Source: Fredinandcohnia onubensis
GTDB taxonomy: Bacteria > Bacillota > Bacilli > Bacillales > Bacillaceae_L
DNA length: 64,000 nucleotides
Direction: 5' to 3'
NCBI RefSeq assembly: GCF_002734285.1
Contig: NZ_NSEA01000021.1
Coordinates: 83,326-147,325, forward strand
Position numbers and translations under genes: made by a program. The notes beneath the pieces were generated by a model that was not told the origin of the DNA, searched no databases, and saw nothing but the letters and a program-made list of their open reading frames with translations. Of the stretch, positions 9,031 through 17,916 are shown piece after piece; within the stretch, counting starts at the first letter, position 1, and each line of letters opens with the position of its first letter.

Positions 9031-9786
9031 TTAAATCTTAATATCAATCTTTGCGTTTTTCTTTAACTCCTCAACATGCTGAGCGAGTTTTTCTTGCTGT
9101 TTTTGCTGTTGCAGAGATTTTTCGATTTGCGGTTTGACTTCTTCAAGCTTTGGAATTTCTTGTCCAGTAGTCTTTCCTTGTTCTGCATATTGATCATACG
9201 TTTTTTGAATTTCTTCATCGGTTATTTCACCAGCAGGAATTTCTTTCTCAACGTACTGGTTAAGTTTAAGTCCGTCGGCTATTTGAGTTTCAAGAGTTTT
9301 CATATCCATGCCTGATTTTTTAAGAGCAGATTCGAATTCTTTTTCTGTTTTAAACTGTTTTTTTACTTCGTCAAGCCGCTTCTGAATATCTGCCTCTGAA
9401 ACTTTATAACTTTTTTTATCTGCCTCTTGAAGAAGAAGTGTTTGTCCGACTAAGCTGTCAATGGTTTGGTTTTTCACTTGATCTGCCGCTTCTTTAGAAG
9501 TCGGATCTTGTCCCATTTGCTGCATTTGTCCTTGTATAGATGATAAAATGCCATTATAGTCGCTTCCTAGAATTTTTGTATCATTAACGATGGCGACCGT
9601 TTTCTTTTCATCTATTTGTTGTGCTGCTAATTTCTTTTGCATTTCTTCCATTTGCTTCTGTTGTTCAGTTACCTCTGTCTTTGCTTTATCATTATTTTCA
9701 TCAACTTTACTTTCTTCATTTCCTCCGCATGCTGCTAAAACAACAGCCATTAAACCGGTTACGAATGTAAACATCATTTTTTTCAT
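9031..9786 (-). CDS. SurA/PrsA-like foldase lipoprotein lacking a full parvulin domain
   Basis: A 251-aa lipoprotein. Signal peptide with lipobox VLAACGG (Cys near residue 20), then a charged Gln-rich coiled stretch and a SurA_N-type helical region (VAIVNDTKILGSDYN onward). It lacks a recognisable complete PPIC rotamase domain. Expected role: membrane-anchored chaperone for secreted proteins outside the cell. Start ATG 9786 follows AAGGAAGGAG on the minus strand; the TTG two codons earlier overlaps that site. Convergent with the MDR gene. Confidence 0.75.
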   Translation of the reverse strand: MKKMMFTFVTGLMAVVLAACGGNEESKVDENNDKAKTEVTEQQKQMEEMQKKLAAQQIDEKKTVAIVNDTKILGSDYNGILSSIQGQMQQMGQDPTSKEAADQVKNQTIDSLVGQTLLLQEADKKSYKVSEADIQKRLDEVKKQFKTEKEFESALKKSGMDMKTLETQIADGLKLNQYVEKEIPAGEITDEEIQKTYDQYAEQGKTTGQEIPKLEEVKPQIEKSLQQQKQQEKLAQHVEELKKNAKIDIKI

Positions 9787-10094
9787 TGTCAAACTCCTTC
9801 CTTAAGCAACAAGTATAATTTTTAACTAAAAAAATCATCTTGTCCGCCATTATAAAGTTAATCGTACGAAAAAGAAACCTATGTACTGTTTCTTAATTTT
9901 TATAACAAGATTGAAACATTTGGTAATAAATCCTTAAATCCTGTAATAAAGAATTTTGTGAAGGGAGTAAATGTAAAGCTTCTTAAAGGGGATTCCCGCA
10001 TATAAGGTGTCATTTAAAGTTTTAATGGGATTCTTAATTATCATGTTGTAAAATGTAATTAATGGAAAATTTGTGAAATAAAAGGGTGTGACTT
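9787..10094. other. Intergenic region without a recognised gene
   Basis: About 308 AT-rich bases between the divergent PrsA-like gene and a 25-aa ORF. It should hold promoters for both directions; no operator, repeat or hairpin that I can name. Confidence 0.4.
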
Positions 10095-10172
10095 ATGAGT
10101 AAAAAACGAATCATTTATTTTACTCTTGCTATTATTCTATTTTTTCTAATCTTTGTCTTCTCTGCTACTTAA
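10095..10172 (+). CDS. Candidate 25-aa single-pass membrane peptide
   Basis: ATG behind AAAGGGTG encodes MSKKRIIYF and then an almost wholly hydrophobic stretch ending FSAT before TAA. A short positively charged N terminus plus one helix is typical of bacterial membrane micropeptides. It lies 27 bases upstream of a lipoprotein gene and may share its transcript. Supported only by ribosome binding site, start and hydrophobic pattern. Confidence 0.45.
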   Translation: MSKKRIIYFTLAIILFFLIFVFSAT

Positions 10173-10199
10173 ATACCGATATTAAAAAGGGGGATAAAC

Positions 10200-10709
10200 T
10201 TGAAAAAAACCAAGTCTTTTCTTGGGGTACTTACGTTATTAATGGTACTTTTAACAGGTTGTTCAAGCGATTTTGGAAAAGTGATTGTAAGTGAAAAGAA
10301 CGAGCCTTCGGACATAAATGAGATTGGGAGCAGACCCAATGAATCCCCAAATATAAAATCTTTGGTTTATAGAGTCACTAATGAAACACAGTTAAAAAAG
10401 GCTTGGGATTACTTTAATATGGAAGAGAAACTCCCTAAAGTAGAATTCGATCGTTATGATTATTATTTTGTAAGTATATCAGAATCAGGAACCTGTCCTT
10501 TTAAATTAAAAGACACAACGGTAAATGATTATAAAAAAGAAATAAATTTTTATTTAAAAGAAAAGGGTGGTAACTGTACTGCTGATGCAACTCCCAAAAC
10601 CTTTGTCATTGAAGTAGACAAAAACACCGCAAAAGGTTTAGAAAGTGCTTCAATTATCTATCTTACTGGAAACAGTGAGTTAAGAACCACAGAAAAAATA
10701 AGGGAATAA
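10200..10709 (+). CDS. Lipoprotein of unknown function
   Basis: A 169-aa protein with a signal peptide ending in lipobox LLTGCSS (Cys near residue 21), then a mature domain containing two cysteines (SGTCPF and GGNCTA) that could form a disulfide outside the cell. Start TTG 10200 lies behind AAAAGGGGG. Family not recognised. Followed five bases later by a copy of the dispersed repeat tail. Confidence 0.65.
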   Translation: MKKTKSFLGVLTLLMVLLTGCSSDFGKVIVSEKNEPSDINEIGSRPNESPNIKSLVYRVTNETQLKKAWDYFNMEEKLPKVEFDRYDYYFVSISESGTCPFKLKDTTVNDYKKEINFYLKEKGGNCTADATPKTFVIEVDKNTAKGLESASIIYLTGNSELRTTEKIRE

Positions 10710-10713
10710 CCCT

Positions 10714-10752
10714 ACTTAAACAAACGGGGCAGATTCATTTAAGTTGAGAAGG
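10714..10752 (+). repeat. Dispersed repeat, tail only
   Basis: TTAAACAAACGGGGCAGATTCATTTAAG-type tail beginning five bases after the lipoprotein stop codon and running into the ribosome binding site of the next gene. Confidence 0.65.
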
Positions 10753-10762
10753 GGGACTACAT

Positions 10763-11260
10763 ATGGAAATTAAAATACTCGAACCCAAAGATGCAGTAAT
10801 TTATAGAGAAGTAAGATTAAACGCTTTAAAAGCAAACCCAGAAGCATTTAGTTCCAGTTATGAAGAGGAAAAGGAATATCCTCTTGAAAGTTTTATAAAC
10901 CGATTGAATCAAGAACATATCTTTACGTTTGGAGCTTTTATCGAAAACAAACTTGTCGGGGTTGTCACTTTACTAGTAGAAACAAAAATCAAAACAAAAC
11001 ATAGAGCAAACATTGTCGCTATGTATGTGTATCCAGAGAATCGTAAATTTGGAATTGGGAAAAAATTAATGTCTGCAGCTATTACAAAAGCTCAAGAAAT
11101 AAAAGAGGTTGAACAAATTTATTTAACCGTAACTTCAAGTAATGAACCTGCAAAAAATCTATATAAATCGTTAGGATTTAAAACCTATGGGATTGATAAA
11201 AACGGATTAAGAGTTGAAGATAAATACTTTGACGATGAACTAATGGTTTTAGTTTTATGA
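10763..11260 (+). CDS. GNAT-family N-acetyltransferase
   Basis: A 165-aa acetyltransferase that would transfer an acetyl group from acetyl-CoA to an amine. Seen: [19 protein letters not shown] at about 88-106, matching motif A with the acetyl-CoA pyrophosphate loop (R-x-x-G-I-G), and [17 protein letters not shown] near 133-149 (motif B). ATG 10763 follows GAAGGGGG. Acceptor unknown. The TnpB element begins just after its stop codon. Confidence 0.85.
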   Translation: MEIKILEPKDAVIYREVRLNALKANPEAFSSSYEEEKEYPLESFINRLNQEHIFTFGAFIENKLVGVVTLLVETKIKTKHRANIVAMYVYPENRKFGIGKKLMSAAITKAQEIKEVEQIYLTVTSSNEPAKNLYKSLGFKTYGIDKNGLRVEDKYFDDELMVLVL

Positions 11261-11269
11261 GGAGTTCGA

Positions 11270-12637
11270 AAACACTTTTGTCTTTAGACATGAGATGAAT
11301 CGAACTGTTTTTTTTGTTTTCAAATCAGTACATATGTTCTATAATAAAGGTATATCTTTCCATGGGAGGTGCACTATCTTGAATCATCATAAAGCCTATC
11401 GATTTCGCATCTATCCAACCAAAGAGCAAGCTACGTTAATCAATAAAACGATTGGGTGTACCCGTTTTGTCTTTAACCATTTTTTAGGAAAGCAAAAGGA
11501 CAAAGACAACTACTGGTATATCGTTGAGGAGATGGTTCAAAACGGACAGTTCCCTCATAATAAGTGGAAAGGTGAATTCTTTAATAAAAAAGAATCGGTT
11601 AAAGCTGTAAAGCAACTAAAACAATATTACCCCTTCTTGAAAGAAGTGGACAGTATTGCTTTACAAAAAGCTGTTGAAAATCTTAGCGATTCCTATACCC
11701 GCTATTATAAAAAGCAAAACAAGGTTCCACGTTTTAAAAGTAAAAAGAACCCTGTCCAATCGTATACAACGAAATACACCAATGGAAATATTGAAATCAA
11801 AGGAAATAAATTGAAATTGCCTAAGTTGGGTTTGGTTTCATTCGCAAAAAGTCGTGAGGTGGAGGGGCGTATTATCAATGCCACCATTAGAAGAAGCCCT
11901 TCAGGAAAATACTTCATCTCCATTGTGGCAAAGGTAGATATTCAGTCCCTCCCTAAAACCAATCAGGAAGTGGGTGTGGATCTTGGATTAAAGGACTTTG
12001 CGGTTTGCTCCGATGGGAAAATTTACGAGAATCCACATTTCTTACGAAAAATGGAAAGGAAACTCCATAAGGAACAACGCACCCTATCGAGAAGAATTGA
12101 GGGTTCTGCCAAGTGGAATAAGCAACGCATCAAAGTGGCTGGCATTCATGAGCGAATAGCCAATGCCAGAAAGGATTTCTTGCAAAAAGTCTCAACGGAA
12201 TTAGTCAAAAACCACGACTTGATTTGTTTAGAAGATTTGCAAGTTTCCAATATGCTCAAAAATCATCATTTAGCAAAAGGGATCAGTGAGGTATCATGGG
12301 CAGAATTCCGCACGATGTTGGAGTACAAATGCAAATGGTACGGCAAGCAACTAGTTACGGTTGCGAAGAATTTCCCCAGTAGCCAACTATGTTCTTGTTG
12401 CGGATATCAACATAAAGAGGTCAAAAACCTCAACTTGCGTGAATGGATATGTCCATCGTGTTCCGCACATCATCAAAGGGACTTAAATGCGAGCTACAAT
12501 CTTCTTACCGAAGGCAAAAGACTCTTTTCAGCATAACAACGCTAAACCGTAGGAACATACGGGGATAGCCTACTAATCCTTTCTCCGATAGGAGGAATAG
12601 CGTAGGAATCCTGCGACTTTAGTCGTGGGAGGTTCAA
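11270..12637 (+). mobile_element. IS200/IS605-type solo TnpB element (IS1341-like)
   Basis: The element contains tnpB but no tnpA. The right end is the hairpin GCGACTTTAGTCGTGGG followed by AGGTTCAA, ending at about 12637. The left side has a matching subterminal hairpin TGTCTTTAGACATGAG at 11279-11294. The exact left edge is not determined, somewhere between 11261 and 11278. Without tnpA it would need a transposase supplied in trans. It separates a GNAT gene from a gene remnant at 12638. Confidence 0.75.
11379..12536 (+). CDS. tnpB: TnpB, RNA-guided nuclease of an IS605-type element
   Basis: A 385-aa TnpB. N-terminal [11 protein letters not shown] domain, RuvC-like acidic residues in GVDLGLKDF (Asp201), CLEDLQ (Glu285) and RDLNAS (Asp368), and a zinc ribbon with CxxC pairs at about 338/341 and 358/361. 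All catalytic residues are present, so the nuclease is probably intact. TnpB proteins cut DNA next to a short target-adjacent motif using a guide from the element's right end. Start TTG 11379 follows GGGAGGTGC; the longer frame from 11295 runs into the left end. Confidence 0.9.
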   Translation: MNHHKAYRFRIYPTKEQATLINKTIGCTRFVFNHFLGKQKDKDNYWYIVEEMVQNGQFPHNKWKGEFFNKKESVKAVKQLKQYYPFLKEVDSIALQKAVENLSDSYTRYYKKQNKVPRFKSKKNPVQSYTTKYTNGNIEIKGNKLKLPKLGLVSFAKSREVEGRIINATIRRSPSGKYFISIVAKVDIQSLPKTNQEVGVDLGLKDFAVCSDGKIYENPHFLRKMERKLHKEQRTLSRRIEGSAKWNKQRIKVAGIHERIANARKDFLQKVSTELVKNHDLICLEDLQVSNMLKNHHLAKGISEVSWAEFRTMLEYKCKWYGKQLVTVAKNFPSSQLCSCCGYQHKEVKNLNLREWICPSCSAHHQRDLNASYNLLTEGKRLFSA

Positions 12638-12657
12638 AATTCTATTCAACTTAGTAA
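12500..12657 (+). ncRNA. Predicted omega-RNA (reRNA) of TnpB with guide
   Basis: The 3' end of tnpB and the right end carry stem-loops, including GCGACTTTAGTCG at 12613-12625, ending in GGTTCAA at 12631-12637. By analogy with known TnpB systems the RNA scaffold ends here and the next 16-20 bases, starting AATTCTATTCAACTTAG at 12638, act as guide. The 5' boundary is a guess. Confidence 0.55.
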
Positions 12658-12793
12658 GTGGGGTTATGTTCAGCCAGCACTTGCAAAAGGGCAAAGCCCC
12701 GTTTCACTTGTATTGATGTCTTACCCGAAGCCATTACAAGAACAATCATATCAATCCTTTAAGAACTGGGTATTTAAAAACGTCTATTCATAA
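12638..12793 (+). pseudogene. C-terminal remnant of an unidentified gene
   Basis: The frame ending at TAA 12791-12793 is open from the TnpB right end and reads like real protein (KWGYVQPALAKGQSPVS, then VLMSYPKPLQEQ and FKNWVFKNVYS). It has no start codon of its own. It is probably the 3' piece of a gene cut or displaced when the TnpB element arrived; the 5' part is not next to the left end. Family not recognised. Confidence 0.45.
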
Positions 12794-12862
12794 TAGGTTA
12801 TTAAACTCTCGGTGCAGATTAATAGAATACGTTTTTGGGAAATTGGAAGTGAGGACGAATCT

Positions 12863-13042
12863 ATGTTATTTATGCTTTTACTTGTCATACCGTTATTAGG
12901 AGTTTTGTGGTTTATTAATTTTACTACTTTTTTAAAGAATTTAAAGTATGGAAAAAGTACGCATAGACAAGATGTATTAGGACCAGTTTTAACATTTATT
13001 TTTATATTTACTCTGATGTACTGCTTTCTTGGAGCCCTCTAA
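12863..13042 (+). CDS. Small two-helix membrane protein, unknown
   Basis: A 59-aa protein with hydrophobic segments at about 1-20 and 40-58 and a basic middle (KNLKYGKSTHRQ). ATG 12863 lies 8 bases after GGAAGTGAGG; upstream in-frame starts have no ribosome binding site. Not recognised. Confidence 0.5.
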   Translation: MLFMLLLVIPLLGVLWFINFTTFLKNLKYGKSTHRQDVLGPVLTFIFIFTLMYCFLGAL

Positions 13043-13118
13043 AACATTGACCAAAAAGGAATTAGCTTAATGCATCGTGTTGATACAAAAGAGATAAAGA
13101 AATGGGTGGATGGCGGAG

Positions 13119-13508
13119 ATGGAAGAACTTATCGTAGTCGGTGTGCTCATTATTATATTTGTAGTACTTTCTAAAAAGGGACTAATTCGTTTTACAATTA
13201 ATACTTACGGCAAATATGTGATGAAGCGGTCACAAGACCATGTAGATGTATCTTATAAGAAGTTTGATGGGATCGAATATTATTACTTTGATTTGAGCGA
13301 AGGACATCGGTTCACTTTGACATATTCGGTCGTTGTAGAAAGAGGAACTTTAACAATCGAATTAAGAAGTATGAAGGGAGAATTTTTTTCGAAAAGCTTT
13401 ACTTCCAGTGATACAGGTGAATTCAGTTTTGAAGCAGAAAGCAACAAGCATTCGGTTAAGCTGATAGGTGCAGATACTAAGGGTGGTTGTAAGATTACCT
13501 TAAAATAA
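13119..13508 (+). CDS. Membrane-anchored protein with a beta-rich outer domain, unknown
   Basis: About 129 aa: one N-terminal transmembrane helix (MEELIVVGVLIIIFVVLSK), then a beta-rich soluble domain with alternating hydrophobic strands. The end (KHSVKLIGADTKGGCKITLK) resembles small extracytoplasmic beta-sandwich proteins. Start uncertain: ATG 13110 and ATG 13119 both lie near GGGTGG and GGCGGAG. No family assigned. Confidence 0.55.
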   Translation: MEELIVVGVLIIIFVVLSKKGLIRFTINTYGKYVMKRSQDHVDVSYKKFDGIEYYYFDLSEGHRFTLTYSVVVERGTLTIELRSMKGEFFSKSFTSSDTGEFSFEAESNKHSVKLIGADTKGGCKITLK

Positions 13509-13577
13509 GGTTCGCTCGTGTATGAGGGGAAACACTAACGGCTTTACTTTAGAGATTCAAACAATTACATATTTAAA

Positions 13578-13624
13578 CAAAATCGCACGCGTTTTCAAAT
13601 GAAATTCACCGTGCGATTTTGTTG
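13578..13624 (+). terminator. Intrinsic terminator
   Basis: Perfect 12-bp stem CAAAATCGCACG / CGTGCGATTTTG with a 20-base loop, T's on the right and A's in the stem base. It ends the transcript of the 13119 gene. Confidence 0.8.
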
Positions 13625-13807
13625 TGATTTAGCAAGTGAAATGTATGATTATTATCAATATATTTGGATATTTATGTTAAAATATTTTCAAGACTATTGT
13701 AAATTTTATGAAATAATTTAGCTAACGAGTAGTAATCTTTAACAAGGGAGATTTACTTTATGTAATAAACATGAAGTCACTATATTGAAAAGGGAGGGGA
13801 AACAGAA

Positions 13808-14155
13808 TTGAATAAAATTATGTTACACATTGAAGGGTTGGCAGTTTTCGTGTTAAGTGTATATCTTTATTCGTATAATGAGTACAGTTGGTGGATGTTT
13901 TTTATATTATTGTTAGCACCTGACATTTCAATGATAGGGTATTTGATTAACATTAATGTTGGAGCAAAATGCTATAATATTTTTCATACTTATAGTTTGT
14001 CGATTACTATTGTAATAGTAGGTTTACTCCTAACGAATCAATTTGTGTTGGCAGTAGGGTTAATTTGGTCAGCTCATATAGGGATGGATAGAGCAATTGG
14101 TTACGGGCTTAAATATTCAACTAATTTCAAAGATACACATTTAAATAGAGTTTAA
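13808..14155 (+). CDS. DUF4260 family membrane protein
   Basis: A 115-aa protein resembling DUF4260: LLAPDISMIGYLIN and YNIFHTYS followed by WSAHIGMDRAIGYGLKY at the C terminus. About four hydrophobic helices. The conserved Asp and His residues in membrane segments are typical of the family, whose function is unknown. Start TTG 13808 follows AAAGGGAGGGG. Confidence 0.8.
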   Translation: MNKIMLHIEGLAVFVLSVYLYSYNEYSWWMFFILLLAPDISMIGYLININVGAKCYNIFHTYSLSITIVIVGLLLTNQFVLAVGLIWSAHIGMDRAIGYGLKYSTNFKDTHLNRV

Positions 14156-14201
14156 GATGTATTACTAACGTGTAGCTTTTGGCACCGATAAGATAATATA
14201 A

Positions 14202-14239
14202 AAAAGGGTTTAGAGATGAAGTTCTCTCTAAGCCCTTTT
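14202..14239. terminator. Bidirectional terminator
   Basis: Stem AAAAGGGTTTAGAGA / TCTCTAAGCCCTTTT with an 8-base loop. It sits between the DUF4260 gene (+) and the M3 peptidase (-). Confidence 0.9.
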
Positions 14240-14314
14240 CGCATTGTGAATAGTGTTGTGAAATCGGTGTGATTAATATGTGATTTTTGTCCGTATCAAC
14301 GTGCTTCAACGGTA

Positions 14315-16012
14315 TTAACGGATGTCTTGAATGACTTTTTCTAGGAATTCACCCATTCGTTTAACTGCCTGCTCTGAAAAATCAAAATTGACCCCAGTTT
14401 CTTTATAAATAGCTGCGATGGATTGATTGTAATCCGCACTTGCACCTTTTTTAAAGGCTTCGACAGCTTGCTCCGGGTTCTTCTGATAATTCTCAAGTAA
14501 TTCTAAAGCACCTAACATCGAGATAGAGTATTCAATATTATAGAAAGGAACTTCGAAATAATGAAGTGTGCCTATCCAGCTCATTCCGATTTCTTCCTCT
14601 AGTCCAGAAGTATCGACAGGGTTTAAACCAAAACGTTTTGCGATTTCATAGTATTTTTCGTCACGTTCTTTGGCCGTGTGGGTAGGATTCGTATACATCC
14701 AATGCTGGAAGAGGTCCCCTGACAATGGTCCATATAACATGGTAAATGCTCGTCTTAACTCTTCTCGCTGTGCGCTATGAAAATTCTCTTCCTCTGGATA
14801 AAACTGATCTAATTTATCCAATAAAAGCAATTCCATTCCATGAGAATACAGTTCAGCTACTTCCATACGGTGCTGGTAGTCTTCTGTAGGTCCATGTTCA
14901 GAAAATTGGAGGTATCCATTCACCGCATGTCCCATTTCATGAATTAATGCAATCAGTGAGAAAAAGGATGGACTAAAGTTCGCAAAAACAAAGGTATCTC
15001 CTGAGACAGGTAGGGAGGTACAGAAACCACCTGGGCTTTTTCCTTTTCGATCTCCAAGATCTAATAACCCATTTTCTCTCATGTAATCGAAACGTTCTGA
15101 AAAATAGGGATCTGTCTTTCCTAACATTTCAGAAACACCATCCATAAGGGAAGACACCTCAGCGTATGGTGGCTTTTTCATCAATTTAGCAGTGTTGTCC
15201 CAAGGGCGATAGGTATCAACACCAAGCTTGGACTTAAATACATCTGCAAGTCGATTCCAAGCTGGGATAATATGTTTTTCTACATTTTCATGAAAGTCAT
15301 AACAATCTTGGACACTATACTCACGATTTTTGGCTACAAACATATAATCACGATAATTTTCAAAACCGGCATTTAACGCGATTTGATGGCGTAATTGAAT
15401 GAGCTCGTCCATGATGGCATCCATATCCGGCTTAATTTGACGAAACGCAGAACCTATCTTGTAATATGCTTTTTCTCGAACGCCTCTGTCGAGATTATCA
15501 AGTTGAGATTGGATAAACGGAAAAGGCTTTTCTTCTCCTTCCCATTCAACCGTTAACCCTCCCATAATTTCACTATACTTTGTACAAAGCTCTTGTTCTC
15601 TAACCATCAATGGGATGTTTTCTTCTCTGAACAGTTTCACTTTGGACTCGCGAACTTGTCGCATCAAGCCGTAGCGTTTTTCATCTAATTGATTAAAATA
15701 AGGAGACTCACAGCATTTCTCATTTAGTTTTGCTTCATATTTCATTAAAAGTGGTTGAATGACTTGCTGGTCGTGAAGATAGGTCGACTTAATTTCTGGA
15801 TCCTCTGTATTCCGGTAGAAGTCGACTTGGTGACCTGTCATAGCCTCATCGATCTTAATCTTTAAATCCTTTTCCTCTTGTAACCACTTTTCAAGGTCAG
15901 AAACGGAATTGATTGAAACATCTAGTAAACTTTGAAATTGAGATTCTATCAATTCTACATCTTTTAAATCAATTAATTCTTTATAATAATTATGACCTAA
16001 ATCTTTTGTCAT
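14315..16012 (-). CDS. M3-family oligoendopeptidase (PepF-like)
   Basis: A 565-aa zinc metallopeptidase that would cut oligopeptides in the cytoplasm. Zinc motif HEMGH with His358, Glu359 and His362; the third ligand Glu is expected in the following helix (MEVAELYSHGMELLLLD). The length matches the M3B oligoendopeptidases of Bacillus. ATG 16012 follows AGGAAGGTG on the minus strand. Monocistronic, with a bidirectional terminator downstream. Confidence 0.92.
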   Translation of the reverse strand: MTKDLGHNYYKELIDLKDVELIESQFQSLLDVSINSVSDLEKWLQEEKDLKIKIDEAMTGHQVDFYRNTEDPEIKSTYLHDQQVIQPLLMKYEAKLNEKCCESPYFNQLDEKRYGLMRQVRESKVKLFREENIPLMVREQELCTKYSEIMGGLTVEWEGEEKPFPFIQSQLDNLDRGVREKAYYKIGSAFRQIKPDMDAIMDELIQLRHQIALNAGFENYRDYMFVAKNREYSVQDCYDFHENVEKHIIPAWNRLADVFKSKLGVDTYRPWDNTAKLMKKPPYAEVSSLMDGVSEMLGKTDPYFSERFDYMRENGLLDLGDRKGKSPGGFCTSLPVSGDTFVFANFSPSFFSLIALIHEMGHAVNGYLQFSEHGPTEDYQHRMEVAELYSHGMELLLLDKLDQFYPEEENFHSAQREELRRAFTMLYGPLSGDLFQHWMYTNPTHTAKERDEKYYEIAKRFGLNPVDTSGLEEEIGMSWIGTLHYFEVPFYNIEYSISMLGALELLENYQKNPEQAVEAFKKGASADYNQSIAAIYKETGVNFDFSEQAVKRMGEFLEKVIQDIR

Positions 16013-16306
16013 GGATAATTCACCTTCCTAAATAATGGTCTCTATAAATATATTCTATAAATATAGTAACGAATCCTTGTTCTAAAATCTAGTTTTTTCC
16101 AAAAGAATGGGGCGGGGAGTGAATTCACATGTTGTTTTTCTATGAAATGTAAGACTATTGTTGGGTTTAACTACTGCAAAAGATGAAGATATAAATGAGA
16201 GTCAAATAAGTCTTCATGAAAAGGATTTTACTTTTGATTAATATTGATAAATGCATTTTACAATTTGTGGATAAAATAGTAATCAGAAAAATGTGGAGCT
16301 GATTAC

Positions 16307-16822
16307 ATGCATTTCATTTTTAACGGAATATTTCTTGGTGCGTCACTAAGATGGGGTGATTGGAGGAACTGGAGGGAGTACCATTCTACAATATTGTTTT
16401 TATGGTTTGGCGACTTACTTTACAACGTTCTTTGTCATGACTATAGAATGTGGGAGTATAAAGAGAGTATATTAGCTGAAAATCTCCTTTCAAACCATAC
16501 CATTATTTCTTTATTAATCATGTTTGTTGCCTACCCAGCAACAGTGTTGATATACCTAAGTAAATTCCCAAAGGGGACTTATAAAAGTATTATTTGGATT
16601 CTATTCTGGGTAACTTTATATTCACTAATAGAATATATAAATTTACAATATTTAAATTTAGTTTCTCACCATAATGGTTGGACAATTGGGTGGTCAGTAC
16701 TTTTTAATTTAATCCTTTTTCCAATGCTTTGGTTGCATTTCAAAAAACCAATCATAGCCTTACTCACTTCTATTCCCATAATATTATTTTTTGTTATTTA
16801 TTTTAATGTTCCTATACTATAG
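16307..16822 (+). CDS. CBO0543-family membrane protein
   Basis: A 171-aa protein with about five hydrophobic helices. The pattern (WGDWRNWREYHSTILF, then GDLLYNVLCHDYRMWEYKE and the YINLQYLNLVSHHNGWT motif) is that of the CBO0543 family, which is common in Bacillus and Clostridium and has no known function. ATG 16307 follows GTGGAGCTG. Confidence 0.8.
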   Translation: MHFIFNGIFLGASLRWGDWRNWREYHSTILFLWFGDLLYNVLCHDYRMWEYKESILAENLLSNHTIISLLIMFVAYPATVLIYLSKFPKGTYKSIIWILFWVTLYSLIEYINLQYLNLVSHHNGWTIGWSVLFNLILFPMLWLHFKKPIIALLTSIPIILFFVIYFNVPIL

Positions 16823-16899
16823 ATGAAGGGAGTAGTTAGGTGTCTCTCTGCCTTCTCTAGATGATAAGTAAGTGATATCATCATAATATAAGGAGGGCT

Positions 16900-17607
16900 A
16901 TGAGATTGGATACGATAATTTTTGATGTCGATGATACACTATATGATCAAGCACAATCTTTTCATAAAACGGTGAGGAAGCTTTTTCAAGAGCCATTTTC
17001 TGACGAAGAAATCGATCAATTATATAAAGCTAGTCGTAAGTATAGCGAGATTTTATTTGATCAAAGTGAAGCAGGTGAAATATCTCAATTTGAATGGCAA
17101 ACCGGACGAATCATAGCTGCCTGTAAAGATTTTAACATCCCTATAGATACGGAAAAAGCGACTATTTTTCATGAAACGTATGTGCACGAACAAAAAAACA
17201 TTAACTTGTTTCCGGAAGTCGAAGAACTACTAAATGTACTTTACAAGGAAGGGAAACAGCTTGGGATTCTTACAAATGGTGAAGAAAAACATCAAGCGAT
17301 GAAAATCAAACAACTCAACCTTAGTCGGTGGATTCCGGCGGAGATGACATTTATTTCTGGTACGATTGGTCATGCAAAACCGAAAAGAGAAGTATTTGAT
17401 TTTATTGAACAGAAACTGGATCTTGACCAAACCAAAACCGCGTATATCGGAGATAATTTCGAAAAAGATATTATCGGAGCAAAACAAGCAGGCTGGCAAG
17501 CGATCTGGATGAATCATCGTAAGAAAGATTTACCGACTAATGCTACCTATAAACCAGATAATGAAGTACATAGTGCCAAGGAGTTATTAGAGTTATTTGT
17601 AAAATAG
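16900..17607 (+). CDS. HAD-family phosphatase (YjjG-like)
   Basis: A 235-aa HAD hydrolase. Motif I FDVDDT with nucleophile Asp near residue 9, motif II LTNGE near 126, conserved Lys in GHAKPKREVF near 164-173, motif IV GDNFEKDIIGA near 187-197. The helical cap between residues 20 and 85 places it with pyrimidine 5'-nucleotidase-type HADs acting on small phosphoesters. ATG 16900 follows AGGAGGG. A second HAD is at 37494. Substrate not defined. Confidence 0.85.
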   Translation: MRLDTIIFDVDDTLYDQAQSFHKTVRKLFQEPFSDEEIDQLYKASRKYSEILFDQSEAGEISQFEWQTGRIIAACKDFNIPIDTEKATIFHETYVHEQKNINLFPEVEELLNVLYKEGKQLGILTNGEEKHQAMKIKQLNLSRWIPAEMTFISGTIGHAKPKREVFDFIEQKLDLDQTKTAYIGDNFEKDIIGAKQAGWQAIWMNHRKKDLPTNATYKPDNEVHSAKELLELFVK

Positions 17608-17887
17608 GCTTAGATCGTTATGGTAGGAATCAGCGATAGTCATCCTGGTTCCTATTAAAGTTTCATTGAAAACAACTTATTGGTTTAATGAATAGCATTG
17701 AGCAGGTTTTTAAACAAAACGGAAGCATTAGTTTTACAAGAACTGTCATATAAGAGTGATTGTCATTAGACTTATACTATTCATTTAAAAGGGTATTTAA
17801 CAATCAAACAGGTGCTATGAAAATCTAAGTAAAAATGTTCATAAATTGTTTATTAAGCTATTCCTTTTGAGAATTATCCTTCTTCAT
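17608..17887. other. Intergenic region without a recognised gene
   Basis: AT-rich stretch between the HAD gene and the AraC terminator. No ORF with a ribosome binding site and no clear repeat found. Confidence 0.4.
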
Positions 17888-17916
17888 AAAAAAAACCCCA
17901 TTTATTGGATGGGGTT
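17888..17916 (-). terminator. Intrinsic terminator of the AraC gene
   Basis: Stem AACCCCAT / ATGGGGTT with a 7-base loop, followed on the minus strand by a T-run. The right arm reaches the stop codon of the regulator. Confidence 0.85.
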
